A stretch of 64,000 bases of DNA, taken from NCBI RefSeq assembly GCF_934190775.1, contig NZ_CAKPTG010000002.1, positions 124,001-188,000 on the forward strand, in the 5' to 3' direction. Below are positions 58,137 through 64,000 of the stretch, in pieces. Origin of the DNA: an uncultured Phascolarctobacterium sp. (GTDB lineage Bacteria; Bacillota; Negativicutes; Acidaminococcales; Acidaminococcaceae). The notes below the pieces were generated by a model. The model worked only from the letters and a program-made list of their open reading frames with translations. It did no database searches and was not told the DNA's origin. How positions within the stretch are numbered: the first letter of the stretch is position 1; each line of letters starts with the position of its first letter. The position numbers and the translations under genes were made by a program.

Positions 58137-59264
58137 ATGAAAGAAAGAAATCCGTATTGTCTGTTGGCCTTTGCGATAGTGCTGATTTGGGCGCTGTGGA
58201 ATTACAGCGTTAGCTTACGGTTGCTGGCAGGTTTATATGATATTCTGCTGCCGTTTGTTATTGGCGGTTGTATGGCTTTTATCGTCAACGTGCTGATGAA
58301 CAAGCTGGAACAATATTGGCGCAGGATTTTTAAGCAGAGCGTGGTATCGCGTTTCGAGCGCCCCGTGTGCCTGCTTTTGAGCCTTGCGATTATCATTGGC
58401 TTTTTGGCCTTCTTTGTGCTGACGATTGTGCCTGAGCTGCATGCCAGCATGAAAATGCTCGTCAAGATGCTGCCGCCGGCGTTGGCTAAGCTGAATATTT
58501 ATCTGCAGCAGAAGGCGCAAGAGCTTTCCTTCTCCGCAGACGAGCTGGCTGTAGTACAGGCGCAGGCTAAGGAAGTTTATCAGACGCTGCTTAATTATCT
58601 GCAGAACAACAAACGTCTTTTGCTGGAGCAGACGTTTTTGGCAACGGCATCACTTCTGGAGGTACTCGCAAGTTGTGTTGTCGGGTTTGTCGTAGCAATT
58701 TATTGCCTGTTGGAAAAGCATCGCCTGGTGCGCAACTTTAAATGCGTAATTTTTGCCTTCTGCTCGAAGGAACGTGCCGCTTATATCCTGCATGTTTTAC
58801 AGACGGCAGAGCAGATTTTCCGCGGCTTTGTAGGTGGACAGCTGGTAGTGGCGCTGCTTTTGGGCGTGATGTATTTCGTGGGTATGAAGCTTTGCGGCTT
58901 CCCATATGCGATGGTAATTTCACTGCTGGTAGCGGTGCTGAGCCTGATACCGATTCTGGGTACCTTAATCAGTGCTCTTATCGGCTGTTTTTTAATACTG
59001 GTGGCTGCGCCGGAGAAAATCTGGTATTTCATCATATTATACATTGTGCTGCAGCGCATTGAGGCTGATTTGCTTTATCCTAAGATTGTGGGCAAGGCTG
59101 TCGGTCTTTCGGAGCTGTGGGTGCTGGCGGCGGTGACGATTGGCGCGAGCCTTGGCGGTGTTGCCGGTATGATTGTCTGCGTACCGCTGTTTTCCGTGCT
59201 TTATGCTTTGCTGGCTGAAAAGGTTAAGCGTTTGCTGGCAGAGAAAAATTTACCTAATTTATAA
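58137..59264 (+). CDS. AI-2E family transporter (PerM/YdiK-like membrane protein)
   Basis: 375 residues from ATG 58137 (AGAGG 6 bases upstream). Seven to eight membrane segments with a ~100-residue soluble loop after the third. The C-terminal half contains LIPILGTLISALIG and the IVLQRIEADLLYPKIVGKAVGLSELW motif typical of UPF0118/AI-2E proteins. Members include the AI-2 exporter TqsA and Na+/H+ or substrate permeases; the role here is unknown. Monocistronic. Confidence 0.88.
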   Translation: MKERNPYCLLAFAIVLIWALWNYSVSLRLLAGLYDILLPFVIGGCMAFIVNVLMNKLEQYWRRIFKQSVVSRFERPVCLLLSLAIIIGFLAFFVLTIVPELHASMKMLVKMLPPALAKLNIYLQQKAQELSFSADELAVVQAQAKEVYQTLLNYLQNNKRLLLEQTFLATASLLEVLASCVVGFVVAIYCLLEKHRLVRNFKCVIFAFCSKERAAYILHVLQTAEQIFRGFVGGQLVVALLLGVMYFVGMKLCGFPYAMVISLLVAVLSLIPILGTLISALIGCFLILVAAPEKIWYFIILYIVLQRIEADLLYPKIVGKAVGLSELWVLAAVTIGASLGGVAGMIVCVPLFSVLYALLAEKVKRLLAEKNLPNL

Positions 59265-59359
59265 GATTTGTTAGGCACTTGGCGCTAAAAGTGCTATAAT
59301 AATAAATTGATTGTAAGCCTGTTATCTGCAGGCAGCCTTGAAGATGAAAAGGGGATTTT
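59265..59359 (+). promoter_or_regulatory. Promoter region of the thioesterase operon
   Basis: TATAAT at 59295-59300 with no good -35 at 17 bp; TTGTTA lies at 21 bp. GCACTT and AAGTGC (59275-59294) form an inverted repeat just before the -10 box, which could be an operator. Confidence 0.4.
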
Positions 59360-59785
59360 ATGATTACAATACGAGATAAGGTGCGTTTTGTTGAAACTGA
59401 TATGATGGGTGTTGTGCATCATGCCAACTATCTGCGCTGGTTTGAAATGGGACGTGTAGCATATCTGCGTGCCTGCGGTATTTCCCTGGGCGAGCTGATG
59501 GCTGACGGCGTTATTTTCCCGATTACCGAGGTGCGCGCCAAGTATAAAAATTCCTGTACCTTTGATGATGATTTTGAAGTACAGGTAAAAATGAGTGCCT
59601 TTAATAAAGCAAAAATGGAATTTGATTATACTGTTATCCGTCTGCGCGACGGCGCTGTAGCGGTGGAAGGACATACGCGCAATGTGTTTACCGATAATGA
59701 AGGCCACATTGTTCGTCTGAAGCCTGAATGGTATGATAAAATTCAGAAGGTATATGCAGCGGATAAGGCTGCGGAGGAGATGTGA
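59360..59785 (+). CDS. Acyl-CoA thioesterase, YbgC/FadM-like hot-dog fold
   Basis: 141 residues. The 4HBT signature VRFVETDMMGVVHHANYLRWFE includes the catalytic aspartate/histidine region. It hydrolyses acyl-CoA or 4-hydroxybenzoyl-CoA-like thioesters; the natural substrate is unknown. AAGGGGA precedes the ATG. It is followed 4 bp later by the CofE-like gene and then a membrane-anchored protein, an apparent three-gene operon. Confidence 0.87.
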   Translation: MITIRDKVRFVETDMMGVVHHANYLRWFEMGRVAYLRACGISLGELMADGVIFPITEVRAKYKNSCTFDDDFEVQVKMSAFNKAKMEFDYTVIRLRDGAVAVEGHTRNVFTDNEGHIVRLKPEWYDKIQKVYAADKAAEEM

Positions 59786-59789
59786 GAGT

Positions 59790-60434
59790 ATGGAAAAGTA
59801 TAAGATTGTTCCTGTGCCGACAAGAATTTTGACTCATCACGATGATATCTGTGATGCTATTCTGGAATATGCCAAGGATAAAATCGGCCCTAACGATGTT
59901 GTCTGCACTGCCGAAAGCGTAGTAGCAATTACCCAGGGCAGAGCAATGCGTTGCGAGGAGTTCCATCCTGGACCGCTGGCCAAGGTGCTGTCGCATCTGT
60001 TCCCTGCTAAGGGCAGTATCAGCAGCTGGTACAGCATGCAGTCTTTGATTGACGCAGAGGGCGGTGCGCGCGTTCTGTGGGCAGTAATTTGCGGCTTTGC
60101 TGCTAAATGCGTAGGCGTAAGCGGTACTTTCTACCGTATGGCAGGCAAGCAGGCACGCCTGATTGACGACGTTACCGGCACGATGCCTCCGTATGACAAG
60201 CATATTGTTTATGGTCCGGCAGAACCGGAAAAGGTTGCCGAAGCTATTACCAAGGCTTGCGGCTGTTATGGCGCTGCTATTGCCGACGTTAACGATTTAA
60301 AGCGTTCTGCTGTGCTTGGCTGGTCCAAGGGCGTTGATCCTGATAAGGTTGCGGAAATCCTCATTGATAATCCCTTTGGCAACGGCAGTGAAAAAACACC
60401 AATCTGCATTATCAAGGATTATCATAAGGCGTAA
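59790..60434 (+). CDS. CofE-like (F420-0:gamma-glutamyl ligase domain) protein
   Basis: 214 residues from ATG 59790; GGAGGAG lies ~10 bases upstream within the preceding gene. The PNDVVCTAESVVAITQGRA and GTFYRMAGKQARLIDDVTG segments and the DVNDLKRS motif resemble the nucleotide/metal-binding fold of CofE. Stand-alone CofE-like proteins occur in organisms that do not make F420, so a gamma-glutamylation or other ligase role on a different substrate is more likely. Function unknown. Confidence 0.65.
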   Translation: MEKYKIVPVPTRILTHHDDICDAILEYAKDKIGPNDVVCTAESVVAITQGRAMRCEEFHPGPLAKVLSHLFPAKGSISSWYSMQSLIDAEGGARVLWAVICGFAAKCVGVSGTFYRMAGKQARLIDDVTGTMPPYDKHIVYGPAEPEKVAEAITKACGCYGAAIADVNDLKRSAVLGWSKGVDPDKVAEILIDNPFGNGSEKTPICIIKDYHKA

Positions 60435-60446
60435 GGAGGAAGCAAG

Positions 60447-60974
60447 ATGCTGATGACGATTGTGGGAGTCCTTGTAGGACTGTTTATTTTGGGCGTTATA
60501 ATTGTAGGTGTATATATTTCTATGCAGGGTGATGCTGTAATGCGTCTGCTGTTAAAGCAACGCACTAAGGCTGTTTTAGACAAGGTATATGCCGACAGAA
60601 TTGATTTTTCCCTGGAAGTACCTTTTGATAACGTAGGTAAGCAGGAAGGTACGATTCTGGATGCTTATATGCGTATTTATCTGCCGCAGGAGCAGTATGG
60701 TGATGTGTTGCTGCGTGGCAAGGTTAACCGTGAGGGCTATCTGCGCGAGGATGATTATTTTGAAGCAATGCTGGTTCCCGCAGGTACCGGCGAAAAATTT
60801 GTCCTGCGCTTTGAATCTTATGCCAAAAACGGCAAGAGCTTAGAGGAAGCAATGGAAAATATTCCTGATGTTGATGTTGCTTTGTTTGCTGATTGCCGCG
60901 GTCGCCGTGAGCTCTATACCGTAAAGGAATACTTTACTCTAACTGCGGATGAAATGCGTGCTTTGGTAAAATAA
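60447..60974 (+). CDS. Membrane-anchored protein of unknown function
   Basis: 175 residues. One N-terminal membrane helix (MTIVGVLVGLFILGVIIVGV) is followed by a soluble domain with a beta-rich stretch IDFSLEVPFDNVGKQEG and a C-terminal part ending TADEMRALVK. No family recognised. AAGGAGG precedes the ATG. It is the last gene of the thioesterase-CofE-like operon; a terminator hairpin lies 50 bp downstream. Confidence 0.8.
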   Translation: MLMTIVGVLVGLFILGVIIVGVYISMQGDAVMRLLLKQRTKAVLDKVYADRIDFSLEVPFDNVGKQEGTILDAYMRIYLPQEQYGDVLLRGKVNREGYLREDDYFEAMLVPAGTGEKFVLRFESYAKNGKSLEEAMENIPDVDVALFADCRGRRELYTVKEYFTLTADEMRALVK

Positions 60975-61024
60975 GCTGACGCTTTTATGCACTGCCTTTA
61001 AAATTATATAAATGATACTTTATG

Positions 61025-61062
61025 ATGGATGTTTCTTTGCTATAGGAGAGGCATCCATTTTT
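61025..61062 (+). terminator. Terminator before the fructose operon
   Basis: ATGGATG (61025-61031) pairs with CATCCAT (61052-61058), followed by TTTTCTTT. Confidence 0.7.
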
Positions 61063-61084
61063 CTTTGCCTTGGAAGTGCTGAAG

Positions 61085-61121
61085 ATAATCTGCAAAAAAA
61101 ATTCAAAAAAATGCAGATTAT
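61085..61121 (+). promoter_or_regulatory. Candidate FruR operator
   Basis: ATAATCTGCA (61085-61094) and TGCAGATTAT (61112-61121) are perfect inverted arms separated by an A-rich 17 bp, ending 13 bp before the -35 box of fruR. TCAAAAA-type direct repeats overlap it. Confidence 0.55.
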
Positions 61122-61134
61122 TGCTCAAAAATGA

Positions 61135-61163
61135 TTGATTTTGCGTGAAAATGGTTATATAAT
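61135..61163 (+). promoter_or_regulatory. Promoter of fruR-fruK-fruA
   Basis: TTGATT (61135-61140), 17 bp, TATAAT (61158-61163), 22 bp before the start codon. Confidence 0.75.
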
Positions 61164-61185
61164 ATCTGCAAGAGGAGAGATGCTC

Positions 61186-61938
61186 ATGCTAACACAAGAA
61201 AGATTTGAAGAAATTGTCCGCATTGTCACGCGTGACGGTGCGGCGACAGTACCGGAGCTGGCAAGGCTTCTGGAAACCTCTGAGTCCACTATCCGCCGTG
61301 ATTTGGTGCAGTTGGACAGCTTGGGCAAGGTACGCAAGGTGCATGGCGGTGCGACTGCCTTGCGCGAGGCGGAGCCTGTGCAGGAGCGCAATATGCAGGA
61401 AAAATACAGTCGTAACATTGAAGATAAGCGTACAATTGCTGCGTATGCGGCAACGCTGGTGCGTCCCAACGATTTTATTTTTCTTGATGCAGGCTCGACA
61501 ACCGAGCAGCTGGCAACTTATCTGACGGAAAAGGATGCTGTTTATGTAACGAACGGTATTACGCTGGCACAGAAGCTGGCGCAGCGCGGCCTGAAGACAT
61601 TGCTGCTTGCAGGACGCGTAAAGGCAACAACTGATGCGGTAATCGGTACGGAAGCGGTTGCTTCCCTGCAGCCTTACCATTTCAGCAAGGGCTTTTTCGG
61701 AACCAACGGCATTACGGTGGAAGAGGGCTTCACTACTCCTGATATAGAGGAGGCCATGAATAAGCGCGTGGCGATGGAGCATTGCCATAAATGCTATGTG
61801 CTTGCAGATGCCAGCAAGTTTGAAGCACTGTCGAACGTGTCCTTCGGCCCGTTGTCCAATGGCGTGATTATTACAGCTGCGCAGGAGGGCTTGAACGTTA
61901 AGCCTTATAAGCAGCATACGGAGGTGATTGTGCTTTGA
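61186..61938 (+). CDS. fruR: DeoR-family transcriptional regulator of fructose utilisation
   Basis: 250 residues from ATG 61186 (AGAGGAGAG 8 bases upstream; ATG 61180 is too close). The N-terminal helix-turn-helix spans ~5-57 (TVPELARLLETSESTIRRDL). The C-terminal DeoR sensor domain contains FLDAGSTTEQLA and the conserved VYVTNGI. It probably represses the operon and responds to fructose 1-phosphate. Its stop overlaps the fruK start. Confidence 0.88.
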   Translation: MLTQERFEEIVRIVTRDGAATVPELARLLETSESTIRRDLVQLDSLGKVRKVHGGATALREAEPVQERNMQEKYSRNIEDKRTIAAYAATLVRPNDFIFLDAGSTTEQLATYLTEKDAVYVTNGITLAQKLAQRGLKTLLLAGRVKATTDAVIGTEAVASLQPYHFSKGFFGTNGITVEEGFTTPDIEEAMNKRVAMEHCHKCYVLADASKFEALSNVSFGPLSNGVIITAAQEGLNVKPYKQHTEVIVL

Positions 61939-62852
61939 TTTATACTGTAACCTTTAACCCTTCCTTGGATTATGTGGTAAAGGTTGATGATTTTGCAGTA
62001 GGCGAGATTAACCGCACCCAAGTAGAAAATATATATCCGGGTGGTAAGGGAATCAATGTTTCGCTGGTACTGCAAAATTTGGGGCTGCAATCGGTAGCTT
62101 TGGGCTTTACAGCCGGCTTCAGCGGTGCAGAGATAGAACGCCTGCTGCAGGAGGCAGGCTGCCGCTGCGATTTTATTCAGGCTGGTCAAGGCTACTCGCG
62201 CATTAATACGAAGATTATTTCGGACTCGGAAACGGCGCTGAACGGTCAGGGGCCGCAACTGAGCAAGGAAGAGCTGCAAAAGCTTTTCACCAAGCTGCAG
62301 GGACTGACGCAGGATGATATTTTGGTGCTGGCAGGAAGCATACCAGCTTCGCTGCCGGATGATATTTATGAGCAGATTCTGGAGCTGCTGCAGCCTGCTT
62401 GCACACGGGTTGTGGTTGATGCTACCGGCGATTTGCTGCTCAAGGTGCTGAAATATAAGCCGTTTTTAATCAAACCAAACCATGAGGAATTAGGAGAGTT
62501 CTTTGGCCTGGGACCGTTGCTGAATGAGGAGGATATTCTTGCTGCTGCGCTGAAGCTGCAGCAGCAGGGAGCATGTAATGTGCTGGTTTCGCGTGGAGCG
62601 GACGGTGCTGTACTGTTGGACGAAAATGGCAGGCAGCATATGATGGCTTCACCGCAGGGTAAGCTAGTAAACTCTGTTGGTGCCGGTGACAGTATGGTGG
62701 CAGGTTTTTTGGCAGGCTATCTCAAAACGCAGGATTATGAGGAAGCGCTGCGCCTGGGCGTAGCTGCAGGCAGCGCAAGCGCGTTTAATGATTGGCTGGC
62801 AACACGTAAGGATATTGATGAAATTATTTTACAGGGCGTGACTAATAAATAA
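61935..62852 (+). CDS. fruK: 1-phosphofructokinase
   Basis: 305 residues, TTG start at 61935 with GGAGGTG 8 bases upstream, overlapping the fruR stop (TTGA). PfkB family: substrate motif GGKGIN at 36-41 and the catalytic motif NSVGAGDS with base D252. It phosphorylates fructose 1-phosphate (made by FruA) to fructose 1,6-bisphosphate. It lies between fruR and fruA. Confidence 0.93.
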   Translation: MIYTVTFNPSLDYVVKVDDFAVGEINRTQVENIYPGGKGINVSLVLQNLGLQSVALGFTAGFSGAEIERLLQEAGCRCDFIQAGQGYSRINTKIISDSETALNGQGPQLSKEELQKLFTKLQGLTQDDILVLAGSIPASLPDDIYEQILELLQPACTRVVVDATGDLLLKVLKYKPFLIKPNHEELGEFFGLGPLLNEEDILAAALKLQQQGACNVLVSRGADGAVLLDENGRQHMMASPQGKLVNSVGAGDSMVAGFLAGYLKTQDYEEALRLGVAAGSASAFNDWLATRKDIDEIILQGVTNK

Positions 62853-62874
62853 AAAAGAAGGGGCAAAAAATAAG

Positions 62875-64000
62875 ATGAAAATAGTTGATTTGCTGAAGTT
62901 AGAAAGCATTGACCTAAAAGCGCAGCCTAAGGATAAGGCAGCAGCGCTGGAGCATTTGATTACGCTTATGGAGAGCGGCGGTAATCTGCTTGATAAGGAT
63001 GAATACAGAGCCTGCGTGCTGCGTCGTGAGGAGGAGGGCAGCACAGGTATCGGTGAAGGCATTGCTATTCCGCATGCCAAGACGAGTGCGGTAAAGGCAC
63101 CGGGACTGGCAGCTATGCTGGTAAAGGACGGTGTTGACTTCGACAGTCTGGACGGAGAGCCTGCGAAGCTGTTCTTCCTGATTGCTGCACCTGATACGAA
63201 GGATAATGTGCATCTTGATGTGCTGAGCCATCTGAGCATGCTGCTGATGAATGATGACTTTCGCAGTGAGCTGCTGAATGCCGGCAGCGCTAAGGACTTT
63301 TTGGCAGTTATCGATAAATACGAAAACGAAAAGTTTGAGGACGAGGAAGAAGAGGCACCGGCAGCAGAGCCTGCTAAGCAGCGCAAGGTGCTGGCTGTTA
63401 CTGCCTGCCCGACAGGTATTGCACATACCTATATGGCAGCAGAGGCTTTGCAGGAGATGGCCGGTAAGCTGGGCGTTGCTATGAAGGTTGAAACCAATGG
63501 CAGCGGCGGCGTAAAAAATAAACTGACGGCAGCAGATATTGAAGAAGCCGAAGGCATTATTGTGGCTGCTGACAAGAATGTGCCTGTAGAGCGCTTTGCA
63601 GGCAAGCCTGTTATCTTCGTTAAGGTAGCTGACGGTATCAACAAGCCGAAGGAGCTTATCGAGGAGATTCTGAGCGGTAAGGTTCCTGCTTACGCAGGCA
63701 AGGGTGGCAGCGAAACGACCAGTAACGTGGCAGATGCTGAGGAAAGTCTGGGGAGACAAATTTATAAGCATCTGATGAATGGCGTTTCTCACATGCTGCC
63801 GTTTGTAATCGGCGGTGGTATTCTTATCGCGCTAGCTTTCCTGTTCGATATGGAATTTGCCGGTACAGCTAAGTTTGGCAGCGGTACGCCGCTGGCAGCC
63901 TTCTTCAAGAACATCGGCGGTCTGGCGTTCAGCATGATGATGCCGATTCTGGCAGGCTATATCGCTATGAGTATCGGCGAGCGTCCGGCACTGATGCTGG
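62875..64000 (+). CDS. fruA: PTS fructose transporter subunit IIABC (partial, runs off the window)
   Basis: At least 375 residues. EIIA comes first with phosphorylation site H67 (GIAIPHAKT), then an acidic linker, EIIB-fructose with C178 (VTACPTGIAHTYMAAEA), and the start of the EIIC membrane domain (MLPFVIGGGILIALAF). It takes up fructose with phosphorylation to fructose 1-phosphate. The start ATG follows AGAAGGGGC. The end is beyond the window. Confidence 0.93.
   Translation, partial: MKIVDLLKLESIDLKAQPKDKAAALEHLITLMESGGNLLDKDEYRACVLRREEEGSTGIGEGIAIPHAKTSAVKAPGLAAMLVKDGVDFDSLDGEPAKLFFLIAAPDTKDNVHLDVLSHLSMLLMNDDFRSELLNAGSAKDFLAVIDKYENEKFEDEEEEAPAAEPAKQRKVLAVTACPTGIAHTYMAAEALQEMAGKLGVAMKVETNGSGGVKNKLTAADIEEAEGIIVAADKNVPVERFAGKPVIFVKVADGINKPKELIEEILSGKVPAYAGKGGSETTSNVADAEESLGRQIYKHLMNGVSHMLPFVIGGGILIALAFLFDMEFAGTAKFGSGTPLAAFFKNIGGLAFSMMMPILAGYIAMSIGERPALML

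Noticed and set aside
57911..58213. 100-codon plus-strand frame across tRNA-Arg
   Set aside because: Runs through the tRNA gene complement and its promoter; an artefact.
1..64000. CRISPR array, transposase or prophage
   Set aside because: No regularly spaced repeats, transposase, integrase or phage structural genes were found in the window.

Overview
The window looks like a chromosome segment from a low-to-mid GC member of the Bacillota, most likely class Negativicutes (Acidaminococcaceae or relatives). This is an inference from gene content: rpsD sits inside the rpsM-rpsK-rpsD-rpoA-rplQ cluster, SigH, YacP/Rae1, Mini-RNase III and a CarD-type regulator are present, L27 has an N-terminal extension next to the protease gene prp, class III (anaerobic) ribonucleotide reductase is used, and both tRNA genes encode CCA. 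No species can be named from the sequence alone.

Layout. 1-18465: str, S10, spc and alpha ribosomal super-operon (rpsL end to rplQ) with fusA, tuf, secY, adk, infA and rpoA, closed by a strong terminator. 18466-24230: FAA-hydrolase-family enzyme, YegP-like protein, membrane metallophosphoesterase and HAD phosphatase (both minus strand), a CarD-like regulator and a PIN-TRAM membrane protein. 24233-31970: ispD-ispF, gltX, cysS, mrnC, thyX, rlmB, yacP and sigH, a housekeeping run. 32134-38192: small P-loop protein, pfkA, uppP, tRNA-Thr(TGT), a dicarboxylate/amino-acid symporter relative (minus) and guaA. 38417-47361: flavodoxin-ferredoxin protein, rng, rplU-prp-rpmA, an iron alcohol dehydrogenase and an EamA exporter (both minus), nrdD-nrdG. 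47462-50249: HD-GYP protein, a ~220-nt structured non-coding RNA and an AT-rich ATPase. 50498-55266: polar amino-acid ABC importer with two tandem binding proteins, then a gamma-glutamyltransferase-family enzyme. 55487-57990: Cys-containing small protein, HipA-like kinase, and a compact locus against tRNA-Arg(CCG). 58137-64000: AI-2E-type membrane protein, thioesterase, CofE-like protein, a membrane-anchored unknown and the fructose operon fruR-fruK-fruA (fruA runs off the end).

Most noteworthy non-coding structure. (1) The minus-strand leader of the iron alcohol dehydrogenase (43135-43222) has a near-consensus promoter followed by three mutually exclusive pairings, aptamer-like stem, antiterminator and terminator, i.e. 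riboswitch-like logic. (2) Next to tRNA-Arg, a 29-codon hydrophobic peptide gene and a short convergent RNA share a bidirectional terminator, as in type I toxin-antitoxin loci. The RNA gene is present twice, and the locus is bounded by ~60-bp direct repeats of the tRNA 3' half. (3) A 220-nt RNA with its own promoter, closing stem and terminator lies at 48203-48422. (4) gltX and cysS share a two-box leader motif. (5) The nrdD promoter carries two NrdR-like boxes 32 bp apart and is followed by a terminator-like hairpin.

Coordinates of promoters, hairpins and start codons were read by eye. Family assignments rest on remembered motifs, not on searches.
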